This document shows, one piece after another, positions 17,150 through 26,846 of a stretch of DNA of 38,557 bases; position 1 is the stretch's first letter, and the number at the start of each line of letters is the position of its first letter. The stretch is from positions 1 to 38,557 of the forward strand of contig VFHP01000015.1 in assembly GCA_009391535.1 (NCBI GenBank). Reading direction: 5' to 3'. A model generated the notes under the pieces. The model saw only the letters and a program-made list of their open reading frames with translations. It was not told the origin of the DNA and ran no database searches. Origin of the DNA: SAR202 cluster bacterium. GTDB taxonomy: Bacteria; Chloroflexota; Dehalococcoidia; Lucifugimonadales; UBA2985. The translations under genes were made by a program, and so were the position numbers.

Positions 17150-18163
17150 ATGGTTACACGAATAGGTATAAATGGTTTTGGTAGAATAGGGCGTCAAGTA
17201 CTCAGAGCGACACTAGAAAGGCATTCAGACAAATTAGAAGTTGTGGCTGTTAATGATCTTTCTGACTCCAAAACAAATGCACACCTTTTTAAGTATGACA
17301 GTAGCTACGGTATTTATCCTGGAGAAGTTAAGCCAACCGAAAGAGGGATTTCCATAGAAGGAAAAAAGATACAAGTTCTGGCAGAAAGAGACCCATCTAA
17401 ACTTCCTTGGGGAGATTTGGGTATAGATATAGTAGTTGAATCCACTGGGATATTTACAGATGCTGAAAAAGCTGCAGGACACATAACGGGAGGGGCCAAG
17501 AAGGTCATTATATCTGCACCTGCGAGAAATGAAGATGTGATGGTAGTGTTAGGTGTGAATCAGGATAAATATGAACCCTCAAAGCACAGAATCCTGTCGA
17601 ATGCATCCTGTACAACAAACTGTATTGCAAATATGGTTAAGGTCTTACACGATAATTTTACGGTTAAGTACGGTTTGATGAATACAATCCATGCATATAC
17701 TAATGACCAAAGAATACTGGACCAAACCCACGAAGACCTTCGAAGGGCTAGATCTGCTGCTCAAAATATAATACCTACTACCACTGGGGCTGCTAGAGCA
17801 GTAGGATCTATATTGCCTGAATTGCAGGGTAAAATACACGGTATGTCACTAAGGGTTCCTGTTTCTACTGGATCCATTACTGACTTTGTTGCAGAGATAG
17901 AAAAGACTGCCAGTGTGGATGATATAAATGAAGCTTTTAAAAGTGCGGCTGCCAATGAGTTACACGGAATATTGGAATATACTGAAGACCCAATAGTTAG
18001 CAGTGACATAGTTAAAAATCCACATAGCTGTATAATAGACGGACTTTCCACTATGGTTATGGAAGGAAACATGGTCAAAGTACTGGGTTGGTATGACAAT
18101 GAATGGGGTTATTCCTGTAGGACATCTGATCTATGCGCTTTCCTAGCTGATAAAGGTTTATGA
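17150..18163 (+). CDS. gap: Glyceraldehyde-3-phosphate dehydrogenase, type I
   Basis: A 337-residue phosphorylating GAPDH. The NAD-binding fold begins [10 protein letters not shown], with Asp36 (AVNDLSD) at the adenosine-ribose position pointing to NAD rather than NADP. The catalytic block NASCTTNC holds Cys154, and the catalytic His is in [11 protein letters not shown]. The late [11 protein letters not shown] block is standard. ATG has the strong site AAAGGAGAAGC. It follows enolase by 18 bases. Phosphoglycerate kinase and triosephosphate isomerase, often next to gap, are not in the window. Confidence 0.97.
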   Translation: MVTRIGINGFGRIGRQVLRATLERHSDKLEVVAVNDLSDSKTNAHLFKYDSSYGIYPGEVKPTERGISIEGKKIQVLAERDPSKLPWGDLGIDIVVESTGIFTDAEKAAGHITGGAKKVIISAPARNEDVMVVLGVNQDKYEPSKHRILSNASCTTNCIANMVKVLHDNFTVKYGLMNTIHAYTNDQRILDQTHEDLRRARSAAQNIIPTTTGAARAVGSILPELQGKIHGMSLRVPVSTGSITDFVAEIEKTASVDDINEAFKSAAANELHGILEYTEDPIVSSDIVKNPHSCIIDGLSTMVMEGNMVKVLGWYDNEWGYSCRTSDLCAFLADKGL

Positions 18164-18216
18164 ATTCAAAGATGATTTTTGTAGTCTAACGGCTCCATAA
18201 CTTAATTGTTGTAACC

Positions 18217-18240
18217 GATTATATCAGTAGCTGATAAATC
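18217..18240. promoter_or_regulatory. Imperfect inverted repeat between gap and the DUF2298 gene
   Basis: GATTATATCAG (18217-18227) pairs with CTGATAAATC (18231-18240) with one bulged base around a 3-base loop. No T-run follows on either strand. It may be a weak terminator or processing site for the gap transcript, or an operator for the gene starting at 18277. Confidence 0.35.
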
Positions 18241-18276
18241 ACTTTAGTCAGTTAATTAATCAGAGAAGATTTTGTC

Positions 18277-21200
18277 TTGAACAGATCTGCAAAGAGATTA
18301 GGTAGCATAAAGATACCAAAGGTTGATTCATTATATTCTATTGGATCCTCTGGATATGTGGTGCCAACCTCCATACTCATAATTGCATCTATTTTGAGAT
18401 TGTATGGTATTCAATGGGATCAAAGCGGACTCTTTCATCCAGATGAACGTGCGATTCTTTTTCACGTAAACGATCTATCATTCCCACATTGGAATAACTT
18501 GGGTGTTTTGATTGACGCCAATAATAGTCCACTGAACCCTAATTGGTTTCCGTATGGCTCATTAATTCTGTATTTTATCAAAATTGTTGAGACCTCAGTA
18601 TCTGTTTTCTATAATGTTTCTTTAACAGATCTGAGCTTGATTGGAAGAGGTCTTTCAGCGTTTGCAGATATAGGAACTGTTTTTATGACTTTCATGATTT
18701 GTTCTACTGCTTATAATCGGAAAGTTGCATATTTAGCATCATTATTGGTTTCACTTTCGGTGATTCACATACAACTAAGCCATTTTTTCGTTGTAGATAC
18801 GTATCTTACATTTTTTATCACAACATCATTGTACTTCATGATTAAGATAGCCAATTTTGGTGGCACGAAGAATAGTATATACGCCGGAATATTTATTGGA
18901 TTCGCTTTAGCAACCAAAATAAGTGTTGCTCCAATAGTCATAGTACTATTTGTAGCTCATGGTCTTCGATATGTTGACTCTGTTCCAAAATTTGTGACTG
19001 GATCGCATGCAATTCGAAACCACAAATGGGCAGTTCTTAGGTTATTGGCTATTTCAATAGGCATGTCAGCCTTAGTGTTTGTTATTACTACCCCTTATGC
19101 ACTACTTGATTGGTCTAGATCTGAGGCTTGTAACATGCCAGGGAATTTTTTAAACTTTCTGTCCTATAATGAATACGCCTGCTCAGTTGGTGGAGAATTC
19201 CAGATGGCAAGAGGCGAATCAGGTAGACCATATACACAGCAATATATTGGCACCATTCCTTTTTTCTACCAAATGCGTCAACTTGTCTTTTTTGGACTCG
19301 GGCCGCTGTTGGGTGTATTCGCATGGATCTCCATTGTATTTATGGTTTTCTTAGCTTATTACAGGCGACAGAGACCAGATATTGTCCTTATAGCTTGGAT
19401 ACTTCCATATTTTATCTTAACCGGATATTTAGAAGTTAAATTTCTTAGATACATGCTGCCAATTACACCAGTAATGTTGATATTTGTTAGCCAAACATTA
19501 TTCGTGCTTGGAGCATGGTCTAAGGAGAATATGAACAGAGTATATCTTGGACTTCAAATATTTGTTGGATTATTGATAGCATCTACACTATTTAATGCAT
19601 TGGCATTTATAAACATATATCACAACGATCACACAGCTTTTAGAGCGTCAGATTGGATAAATCAGAATGTATCACCAGGGTCTGTAATTCTTATGGAACA
19701 CTGGGAGGAAGGATTGCCTAATTTGCATGGTTATATTGCAGGTTGTAGGGGTGACGATAGTGATTATCTTTCATGTATGAAAATGTATGATAGCGATCAA
19801 ACAATCTATCCTTCCGGAAAATCAAAAATCGAACTGGTTGCTAGTCAACTTTCTAATGCTGACTACTTGGTGTTTTTTAGTAATCGTCTATATGGCACTA
19901 TACCCAGGCTGGAATACAAATATCCATATAGTTCAATATATTATAGAGCACTTTTCGCAGGTCAATTAGGATATGAACTTGAACATTATGAACAAACTCA
20001 CCCATCTTTTCTTGGTTTAACTCTTAGAAACGATACCTTTAGTAGACCAAACCTTGATCCTCCTGATCTAATCTCAAGCTATGTTGACTCCACCTTTACT
20101 TTAAGCATGGGATATGCTGACGAAAGTTTTGATGTGTACGATCACCCCACAGTATTAATTTTAAAAAACAAGGACAAGCTATCCGAACCTGAGATTATAG
20201 ATGTCATTTTTGGCGATTATCTTGCTGTTCAGGAAGATAATCTGTTGATGATGTCCATAGATATGAAAAAGGTGCAACAAGAAAACGGGACATGGACAGA
20301 CATAATTTACCTCGGAGATGTCCCTTCATATATTTCGATAATATTCCTGTATCTCATTGTTATAGTAATTGGGTTGATAGCTTTTCCGATATCTTTTTTT
20401 GTTTTTATGTGGTTGCCAGATAAAGGGTATGCATTTGCAAAGATATTTGGCCTGTTATTTGTCTCATATTTATCCTTTATTCTATCTAGTTATCAACTAA
20501 TGGCTTTTTCTATATTCACAATACTTGTTTCTTGCTTCACAGTAAGTCTTTGTTCCGTTTTAGCATTGTATTGTTTCAGATTTGAGATAAAAACATTTAT
20601 AGAACAAAACTTTAAACATATTGTTGTAACAGAAGTGATATTCACAATATCATTCCTGGCGTTTATTTTGATCAGATCAGCGAATCCAGACCTATGGCAT
20701 CCATACATAGGTGGTGAAAAGTCTATGGATATGGCTTATATCACCGCTATTGTGAAATCTACTTATATGCCCCCTTATGATCCATGGTTTTCTGGTGGGT
20801 ATATGAACTATTATTACTTCGGATATTTTGTAGTCGCATCTCTGATTAAAATTTCCGGTATATTGCCAGAAGTGGCCTATAATGTATTAATAGGTATCTT
20901 CTTTGCAATTACCACCTCTTCTGTGTTTTCGTTGGTGTATAACCTTACAAAAAGTTCAGCAGTATCAGGATTGGAATCTGTGAAAAGAATGCATCCGACT
21001 TTAGCAGGTATAATAGGTGTGTTCTTTGTTGCAGTGTTCGGCAATATAGACGGTCTTATACAACTGATCCAAGCATTCTGGGGAGTTCTATTTAACCATG
21101 GAGATATAGAACTTTTCGACTTCTGGAGGAGCAGCAGGATGATTCCTCCTGCCGGGAATCCAATTGGCTATGCTATAACCGAATTCCCATTCTTTACATT

Positions 21201-22707
21201 TTTGTTTGCAGACCTACATTCTCACCTTATGGCCATACCATTTTCAATACTTATTTTGGCTATTACATTCGGGTTTATAATGCGATCCCAAAATGAACCC
21301 AGAATGGCTCCTAAATTACTGCACTTAGCAATACTTGGTCTCTCCTTAGGGACATTAATGATGACAAATACATGGGATTACCCTACTTATTTAATCATAG
21401 TGGGGATATCAATTATCTCCGCGTCACTTTTGTTTGATCTGTCAAAAGATATACTACGGCGATTTTTGAATGCAGTTACACAATTCTCTTTTGTAGTATT
21501 AACTTCTATTTTGTTTTTCCTCCCATATCTAGAGAATTACGAATCTTTTACAAAAGGTGTTTCATTCAGTTTATGGCAAACTCCAATCTACTCTTATATT
21601 GCAATACATTCCTTGTTTTTGTTTGTAATAGGCACATATTTGCTGGTGAACCTTAAGGAGTATATGAATGCTGGCATTGTTCTATACCCAGACAAACTTG
21701 GTAAATGTCTTGCAATAGCATTTTCAAAAACCAGCAACATATTAGTTCTTAGTCTATTCTTTTCATCTTGTATAACTTTAATGATTTACGGTTATACCAC
21801 TGCATTGTTTTTGTTGGGATTGATGTTGCTAGGATCAATAAACTTGCATAAACACATAATGGGATCTAACACTAAAAATCAGGATGTTTTTGTGTTGATT
21901 TTGGTATTGTTGGGTTTTGGTATTGGTCTTGGAGTTGAACTAATCACTATACAAGGTGATATAACAAGAATGAACACCGTGTTCAAATTCTATTTACAGG
22001 CCTGGCTATTATTGGGCATTGCTGCGTCTTATATAATCTGGCGCTTAAGTATCGGTTTCATGGTGAATAATGACAACAAAGATGTTGCAGGGTACAGATT
22101 CGGTTTTGTCTGGAAAGGCGTCTTTTTATTACTAATCTTAGCTTGTGCAATATATCCAATCATGGGTACTCACGACCGAATCCAATCACGGTTTAACCCA
22201 CTTCCAAATACATTGAACGGGTTAGATTACATGAAATCAGCTACATATATGTTTGATGATGGCAGAGGTATGGAAAGTTTAGCATCAGATCATGATGCGA
22301 TAGTTTGGATTCGAAACAATGTAGAAGGGTCACCTGTAATTTTGGAAGGACAAGGACAATTATATAGAACCTTGCATGCTAGGGTGTCAATCTACACTGG
22401 ATTGCCTACTGTGTTAGGTTGGGACAATCATCAGGGTCAACAGAGAGGATATTCCAGATCCATATTGGAACGCAAGAGAGATATAGAAACTATCTATTCT
22501 TCTTCCGACATAGATAGAGTAATGTCATTGATTAAGAAGTATGGCATTACCTATATATATATTGGCGAGTTAGAGAAGCATTATTACAAGGTTGAAGGCC
22601 TAAAAAAATTCGAAGAAGACAAAAGTTTATTTGGTCTACAATATTCTAACGATGAAGTTAGTATTTACAAGATCGATGATCAACGTATAAATATGTTGTC
22701 GGATTAA
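18277..22707 (+). CDS. Giant membrane protein: mannosyltransferase-like module fused to DUF2298
   Basis: A 1476-residue polytopic protein. Residues 1-680 look like a GT-C glycosyltransferase (PMT/ArnT type): an early span, then GLFHPDERAI (His54-Glu57, the acidic catalytic-loop position), about ten further spans and a soluble domain from about residue 450. From about 684 a second membrane module starts. From residue 799 it shows the DUF2298 hallmarks: RSANPDLWHPYIGGEKSMD, PPYDPWFSGGYMNYYYFGYF, EFPFFTFLFADLHSHLMAIP and TNTWDYPTY. It ends in an extracytoplasmic domain with ILEGQGQLYR and GWDNHQGQQRG. DUF2298 proteins are frequent in Chloroflexota and are predicted glycan or lipid sugar transferases. 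TTG at 18277 is the only usable start. Activity unknown. Confidence 0.88.
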   Translation: MNRSAKRLGSIKIPKVDSLYSIGSSGYVVPTSILIIASILRLYGIQWDQSGLFHPDERAILFHVNDLSFPHWNNLGVLIDANNSPLNPNWFPYGSLILYFIKIVETSVSVFYNVSLTDLSLIGRGLSAFADIGTVFMTFMICSTAYNRKVAYLASLLVSLSVIHIQLSHFFVVDTYLTFFITTSLYFMIKIANFGGTKNSIYAGIFIGFALATKISVAPIVIVLFVAHGLRYVDSVPKFVTGSHAIRNHKWAVLRLLAISIGMSALVFVITTPYALLDWSRSEACNMPGNFLNFLSYNEYACSVGGEFQMARGESGRPYTQQYIGTIPFFYQMRQLVFFGLGPLLGVFAWISIVFMVFLAYYRRQRPDIVLIAWILPYFILTGYLEVKFLRYMLPITPVMLIFVSQTLFVLGAWSKENMNRVYLGLQIFVGLLIASTLFNALAFINIYHNDHTAFRASDWINQNVSPGSVILMEHWEEGLPNLHGYIAGCRGDDSDYLSCMKMYDSDQTIYPSGKSKIELVASQLSNADYLVFFSNRLYGTIPRLEYKYPYSSIYYRALFAGQLGYELEHYEQTHPSFLGLTLRNDTFSRPNLDPPDLISSYVDSTFTLSMGYADESFDVYDHPTVLILKNKDKLSEPEIIDVIFGDYLAVQEDNLLMMSIDMKKVQQENGTWTDIIYLGDVPSYISIIFLYLIVIVIGLIAFPISFFVFMWLPDKGYAFAKIFGLLFVSYLSFILSSYQLMAFSIFTILVSCFTVSLCSVLALYCFRFEIKTFIEQNFKHIVVTEVIFTISFLAFILIRSANPDLWHPYIGGEKSMDMAYITAIVKSTYMPPYDPWFSGGYMNYYYFGYFVVASLIKISGILPEVAYNVLIGIFFAITTSSVFSLVYNLTKSSAVSGLESVKRMHPTLAGIIGVFFVAVFGNIDGLIQLIQAFWGVLFNHGDIELFDFWRSSRMIPPAGNPIGYAITEFPFFTFLFADLHSHLMAIPFSILILAITFGFIMRSQNEPRMAPKLLHLAILGLSLGTLMMTNTWDYPTYLIIVGISIISASLLFDLSKDILRRFLNAVTQFSFVVLTSILFFLPYLENYESFTKGVSFSLWQTPIYSYIAIHSLFLFVIGTYLLVNLKEYMNAGIVLYPDKLGKCLAIAFSKTSNILVLSLFFSSCITLMIYGYTTALFLLGLMLLGSINLHKHIMGSNTKNQDVFVLILVLLGFGIGLGVELITIQGDITRMNTVFKFYLQAWLLLGIAASYIIWRLSIGFMVNNDNKDVAGYRFGFVWKGVFLLLILACAIYPIMGTHDRIQSRFNPLPNTLNGLDYMKSATYMFDDGRGMESLASDHDAIVWIRNNVEGSPVILEGQGQLYRTLHARVSIYTGLPTVLGWDNHQGQQRGYSRSILERKRDIETIYSSSDIDRVMSLIKKYGITYIYIGELEKHYYKVEGLKKFEEDKSLFGLQYSNDEVSIYKIDDQRINMLSD

Positions 22708-22749
22708 ATGTTATAATTCCATGGCAACGTAATATGTGGAGAACAGAAT

Positions 22750-23028
22750 ATGGATGTATTGGAAGTAATAAGAGATCTAAGCATAATCCTGTTTATGATG
22801 ATCGGTATTTTTGTTATGATCCTTTTTACTATGTTTGGTGTAATTATCTACCGTAGATTGTCTGAATCTGTAGATTCTGTAAGGTCTACTTTGAAATCCA
22901 CCGAAGAAACAGCAAAAGTCGTAACAAAAAGTTTCCTGAAACCTGTTGTTGGAGGATCTGTAATATCTTTTGTGGTGAGCCAAATATTTAAGAGCTTTTT
23001 CAATAGATCACAAGATAAAAAGGAGTAG
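22750..23028 (+). CDS. Small single-span membrane protein
   Basis: A 92-residue protein with one strong N-terminal span (about residues 11-35, SIILFMMIGIFVMILFTMFGV), a Ser/Thr/Glu-rich amphipathic middle (RRLSESVDSVRSTLKSTEETAK), a weak second hydrophobic patch (VVGGSVISFVVSQIF) and a charged tail. It resembles DUF948-type general-stress or envelope proteins in layout, but I cannot confirm the family. GGAG lies 8 bases before ATG. It is 42 bases after the DUF2298 gene and 7 before the YtxH-like gene, a spacing that suggests an envelope-related operon. Confidence 0.75.
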   Translation: MDVLEVIRDLSIILFMMIGIFVMILFTMFGVIIYRRLSESVDSVRSTLKSTEETAKVVTKSFLKPVVGGSVISFVVSQIFKSFFNRSQDKKE

Positions 23029-23035
23029 TAGAACT

Positions 23036-23308
23036 ATGTCAAATGGTAGCGGACCCGGATTTAGTAGCGGATTGTTACTTGGCGGAATAATTGGTGCTTT
23101 GATTGGATTGTTATCTGCTCCTAAACCTGGGGAAGAAACTAGAGCGCAAGTCAAGGAGAAAACTGCTGGTTTAAGGCAAAAGGCTGAAGAGTTAACTAGC
23201 GAAGCAAGAGAGCTTATACTTGACGTGCTTCAGGATGGACGTGGTAGCAAATACAGACAAACTGAAAATGATACGGATATCCAGCAAGTGTCGACGGAAG
23301 AAAAATAG
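23036..23308 (+). CDS. YtxH domain protein
   Basis: A 90-residue protein with the YtxH layout: an N-terminal glycine-rich span (GFSSGLLLGGIIGALIGLLSAPKPGEE, about residues 7-33) whose APKPGEETR end is the family hallmark. A Lys/Glu-rich helix with coiled-coil character follows (KEKTAGLRQKAEELTSEAREL). YtxH proteins are small membrane-anchored, often stress-linked proteins of unknown biochemical role. AGGAG precedes ATG. It sits 7 bases after another small membrane gene; pairing of these two types is common, which supports joint function. The gene ends 6 bases from the convergent pheA stop. Confidence 0.88.
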   Translation: MSNGSGPGFSSGLLLGGIIGALIGLLSAPKPGEETRAQVKEKTAGLRQKAEELTSEARELILDVLQDGRGSKYRQTENDTDIQQVSTEEK

Positions 23309-23314
23309 AGAATC

Positions 23315-24142
23315 TCAATATTCGTATTTAGGATAGGATCCAAACAATTTTACAAACGACACCTTGTTGTTCATTTGTTCTATAGCCCACATGACATTGT
23401 CATCTTTTCTATGTCCTTCTATATCCAATAGGAATACATATCCACCTAATCCTGCTTTGTTCGGTCGGGATTCCACCTTTGCAAGATTTATATTTTTTTC
23501 TGCAAAATAGCCCAATACGGAATGTAACATTCCAGCTTGATCTTCTCCAAATGAAAAACACAGCGATGTTTTATCGGAGCCTGTAGGTTCATGATCGGCT
23601 TTGGATAGCACTACAAACCTGGTGTGATTGGCTTTGTTGTCTTGTATTCCTCTACCTAGGATATGGACGCCGTAAATATCTGCTGTTCTTGTATTACCAA
23701 TTGCAGCGGCAGGTTTTTTGCTTGACAACATGTCTTGTACTGCAGCGGCTGTACTTAGAGAAGCTATTTGTATGGCGTTTTTGTATTGTTCATCCAAATA
23801 TTTTCGGCATTGACCAAGAGCGTTAGGGTGTGAATAAACAACCTCGACTTCTTGTTGCTTAGTACCTGATTTGAGCATGAGGCATAGTTCAATAGGTATT
23901 ATTATTTCTTTAGATATCATCAAAGTCGTGTCGTGTATAAGTAGATCCAGAGTGTCTGGCACCGAACCTTGGAGGCTATTTTCTATGGGAACCACTCCTT
24001 CTTCTACAGTCCCATTATCAACAGCATTAGCTATAGCCAATACGGAAGTTAGAGGTATCAAATCTGCATCTGAATCGTATAAGAGTGCAGCTTGTTCGGT
24101 GAATGTTCCACTTGGGCCCAAGTAGGCGATATTTTTTGTCAT
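23315..24142 (-). CDS. pheA: Prephenate dehydratase
   Basis: A 275-residue stand-alone prephenate dehydratase that makes phenylpyruvate for phenylalanine synthesis. It begins IAYLGPSGTFTEQAA (family start). The conserved GVVPIENSLQGSV and NHTRFVVL (the TRF motif required for catalysis) are present. A C-terminal ACT domain (about residues 190-270) carries KVESRPNKAGLGGYVF, whose ESRP motif binds phenylalanine for feedback inhibition. There is no chorismate mutase domain, so a separate enzyme must supply prephenate. The ATG lacks a good ribosome-binding site. It lies 36 bases downstream of the potassium-channel regulator gene. Confidence 0.96.
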   Translation of the reverse strand: MTKNIAYLGPSGTFTEQAALLYDSDADLIPLTSVLAIANAVDNGTVEEGVVPIENSLQGSVPDTLDLLIHDTTLMISKEIIIPIELCLMLKSGTKQQEVEVVYSHPNALGQCRKYLDEQYKNAIQIASLSTAAAVQDMLSSKKPAAAIGNTRTADIYGVHILGRGIQDNKANHTRFVVLSKADHEPTGSDKTSLCFSFGEDQAGMLHSVLGYFAEKNINLAKVESRPNKAGLGGYVFLLDIEGHRKDDNVMWAIEQMNNKVSFVKLFGSYPKYEY

Positions 24143-24178
24143 CTTAGTAATTCAATGCTGAGTAAGAAGCACATCCTG

Positions 24179-24886
24179 TTAGTTTTCAGATGCTGACAGG
24201 CGAAACTTTTCCAATTGTTTGTCTTTAGCTCCAACTATCAATATGTCCCCTTTTTGTAATTCCTCTTCTTGATCAGGTGCTAGCAACATTCCCTTTCCTC
24301 TTTTTATAGCAATCATAGCTATCCCTTTGTCAGTAGTAGTACCTCCCTGAAGACCTAATGCAGTGAAATATAGCCCTTCATCTGCTCCTATATCCTTAAG
24401 TGTGTTACCAATTAAATGGTCAGGGACTTTGATTTTACTAATGCCGTAATCTAGAGTCAGGTCCATATATTCGATCACATTTTCATTAAACAGACTATGG
24501 GCTAATTCCTCTCCGCTTTCTTGTTCGGGGTATATTATTTTGTGAACGCCAATCTTTTCTAGCGTAGTGCCATGTAGTTCATTTTCTGCTCTGGCAATTA
24601 TAAGAGGGACCCCAATTGTAGACAACAAAACAGATGACATTAAGCTAGATTGCATGTCAGATCCAACTGCCACTACCGCAGCATCAAAATTTCTAGCTCC
24701 TAATTCTCTAAGCGTGTCTTCATTTGTAGCATCAGCCTGTACGCTATAGGTAATGTGGCCCAGATTGTCTTGCACTACTTTTTCATCGGTATCTATACCT
24801 AAAACATCATAGCCAAGTTGAAAAAGTGTGTGAGCAATGCTAGTTCCAAATCTGCCCAAGCCTATTACAATTACTGAATTAGCCAT
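24179..24886 (-). CDS. ktrA: Ktr/Trk potassium uptake regulatory subunit (RCK protein)
   Basis: A 235-residue cytoplasmic gating ring protein. The N-terminal RCK fold has the nucleotide motif IGLGRFG (Gly9, Gly11, Gly14) with Asp32 after the second strand for the adenine nucleotide. The C-terminal RCK_C domain (from about 140, GISKIKVPDHLIGNTLKDIG) ends GDILIVGAKDKQLEKF. A single RCK unit of this length matches KtrA rather than the doubled TrkA of E. coli. It follows the membrane subunit by 2 bases, so translation is coupled. In the family, ATP opens and ADP closes the channel. Confidence 0.92.
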   Translation of the reverse strand: MANSVIVIGLGRFGTSIAHTLFQLGYDVLGIDTDEKVVQDNLGHITYSVQADATNEDTLRELGARNFDAAVVAVGSDMQSSLMSSVLLSTIGVPLIIARAENELHGTTLEKIGVHKIIYPEQESGEELAHSLFNENVIEYMDLTLDYGISKIKVPDHLIGNTLKDIGADEGLYFTALGLQGGTTTDKGIAMIAIKRGKGMLLAPDQEEELQKGDILIVGAKDKQLEKFRLSASEN

Positions 24887-24888
24887 TA

Positions 24889-26280
24889 TTACCCTATTTT
24901 AATCCTTTCTTCTGCATATCGATAGGGGCTAGTCGCTTCTTTTTGGGCCAATAGTAGTGCAATGGTCAATGGCCCCACTCTTCCTACAAACATTGTGAAA
25001 ACAATTATGAATTTTCCAGGATCAGACAGTTTGTCCGTAATGCCCGTTGAAAGTCCAACGGTGCAAAATGCCGAAACTGTTTCAAATAGTATATCTATGA
25101 ACATCAGATTCTCGGTTATAGTGAGTAACAGGGCTACTGAAAAAACTATTGCCAATCCAAGGATCAGAACTGTCATGGCCCGGTAAACTTGTGGGTGCGG
25201 TATTTCCCTACCAAAAGCGACAACGTGACTACGGCCGGCTATAGAAGAAAGAACAGCAGCTATTAAGACGGCAAATGTGTTGACCTTTATCCCTCCAGCA
25301 GTAGAAGCCGATGCGCCACCAATGAACATCAAGCTTGTCAAGAAAAAGTTGCTATGTTGCTCCATGGATCCAAAATCAACAGTAGAAAAACCGGCAGTTC
25401 TGCCACTTACTGCGATAAAGATAGTGTTCACAATTTTGTCGACAAATTTTAGTTGCCCCAAGGTGTCTGGATTAGAATATTCAGATATCATAAAAACTAT
25501 AAACGCAATAACCAATAGTCCTATAGTCGCAGTTATTACCATTTTTGAATCCAACGTGTATCTATTGAATCTTCTCTTATATCCAAAGATATCCAACATA
25601 ACACTATAACTGAGAGTTCCCAACAGAATTAAAGAACTCATTGTTAGTAGAATAATATAGTCGGTTTTGAAAACTGACAAACTTACAGACTCAGGGAAAA
25701 TTACAAAACCGGCATTATTAAAACCAGAAATAGAGTGGAATAAAGATAGCCACCAGACATCATTGATCGGATATTTATCCATCAGTCCGATGAATAACAC
25801 TATGAATCCGATTACTTGTATGGAAACTATGACTATTACAATTCGTCTGGCTAACCCTATTAATCCCCCTAATTGGTAAACACCCAGGCTCTCTCTGACC
25901 ATTAACCTATTGGCCAATGTAATTCTTCGGCCAATTAGCACCAAAAGGAATGTGGCGCTAGCCATGATTCCCAAACCACCTGTGAAAATCAAGACGATAA
26001 TTATCAGTTGACCTGCAAACGACCAATGCGTAGCAGTTTCTACTACTACTAATCCGGTTACGGTGACGGCTGATGTGGCCGTAAATAACGCGTCTAGAAA
26101 TGGGGTGACTTCATTTTTTGTGTTTGTGAATGGGAGGCTTAGCAGCAAAGTGCCTACTGCAATTAAGAGTGCAAACCCTCCCATGAGTATGTATGGAGAG
26201 CCGAAGTTTCGCGGAGGGCGTCGTATTTTTGAGTCTTGGATTACGGACCGATGGCTTTCCTTTGATAATGTTGTTTCCAT
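24889..26280 (-). CDS. ktrB: Ktr/Trk potassium uptake membrane subunit
   Basis: A 463-residue K+ translocating subunit with four M1-P-M2 repeats. The single selectivity-filter glycines can be read in SAVTVTGLV, SGFNNAGFV, SGRTAGFSTVD and SAFCTVGLSTG. These fit the SKT superfamily, and the length and short N-terminus are closer to KtrB than to TrkH. An N-terminal cytoplasmic lead (METTLSKESHRSV) precedes the first span. Its gene is first of the pair, 2 bases before the regulator. KtrAB uptake in other bacteria can be Na+-dependent, which would suit a marine cell, but this is inference. Confidence 0.93.
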   Translation of the reverse strand: METTLSKESHRSVIQDSKIRRPPRNFGSPYILMGGFALLIAVGTLLLSLPFTNTKNEVTPFLDALFTATSAVTVTGLVVVETATHWSFAGQLIIIVLIFTGGLGIMASATFLLVLIGRRITLANRLMVRESLGVYQLGGLIGLARRIVIVIVSIQVIGFIVLFIGLMDKYPINDVWWLSLFHSISGFNNAGFVIFPESVSLSVFKTDYIILLTMSSLILLGTLSYSVMLDIFGYKRRFNRYTLDSKMVITATIGLLVIAFIVFMISEYSNPDTLGQLKFVDKIVNTIFIAVSGRTAGFSTVDFGSMEQHSNFFLTSLMFIGGASASTAGGIKVNTFAVLIAAVLSSIAGRSHVVAFGREIPHPQVYRAMTVLILGLAIVFSVALLLTITENLMFIDILFETVSAFCTVGLSTGITDKLSDPGKFIIVFTMFVGRVGPLTIALLLAQKEATSPYRYAEERIKIG

Positions 26281-26393
26281 AATTAACTTATTTACTGTAT
26301 GGCCTTAAAGTAGCTTACGAAACCAATTCATTGTTACTATTTGTATTTAGAGGCTCGGGGATTCTATATGCATTATTTATGATTGTCAATCAA

Positions 26394-26846
26394 TTACCCT
26401 TTGACTGGAGGCTTTTCCATCGATCTCATGTAATTGATCACGTGCCAAATTTGATCAACTGACAAAGTATTGTTAAATGCAGGCATTCCATTATTCATTT
26501 TACCGTTATATATGTAGCTGAAGAGCACGTCATCCCTATGGTGCTGTACATGCTCGTGCAGGTCTATTATCAACATTCCATTGGCACCATGGCAGGATAA
26601 ACAATTTGATATGTACACGGAAGAACCCTGTTCTCTTGATTCTCTATTATCAGTATGTGGATTGTTTAGGATTAATACCTTGTCTTGATTTGTTGACAGT
26701 TCATTAATTAATAAGGTTAAACCAGTGGTTAATGAAAGTGCCGCCATAGCTGTGATTAATAAGCCTTTTTTGTTCCACAAACCTCCAAAATACAACCCAA
26801 CTGGGAACAATATAATACCTAAAATAGCGAGGATCCAACCGATCAT
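26394..26846 (-). CDS. Membrane-anchored c-type cytochrome
   Basis: A 150-residue protein with two N-terminal hydrophobic spans (about residues 3-23 and 27-48), then a periplasmic haem-c domain. The covalent haem site is CLSCH (Cys82, Cys85, His86). Met121 in NNGMPAF is the probable axial ligand, and the closing QIWHVINYMRSM helix is typical of class I cytochromes (cytochrome c / CccA-like). A His-rich loop DLHEHVQHHRDD lies between haem site and ligand and could bind metal. The ATG overlaps the NIPSNAP stop by 4 bases, so the genes are translationally coupled. Electron donors and acceptors are not in the window. Confidence 0.88.
   Translation of the reverse strand: MIGWILAILGIILFPVGLYFGGLWNKKGLLITAMAALSLTTGLTLLINELSTNQDKVLILNNPHTDNRESREQGSSVYISNCLSCHGANGMLIIDLHEHVQHHRDDVLFSYIYNGKMNNGMPAFNNTLSVDQIWHVINYMRSMEKPPVKG

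Noticed and set aside
22706..22720. TATAAT at 22712-22717 as a promoter for the small membrane genes
   Set aside because: No -35-like hexamer or extended -10 TG lies at a suitable distance, so it may be chance in AT-rich DNA.
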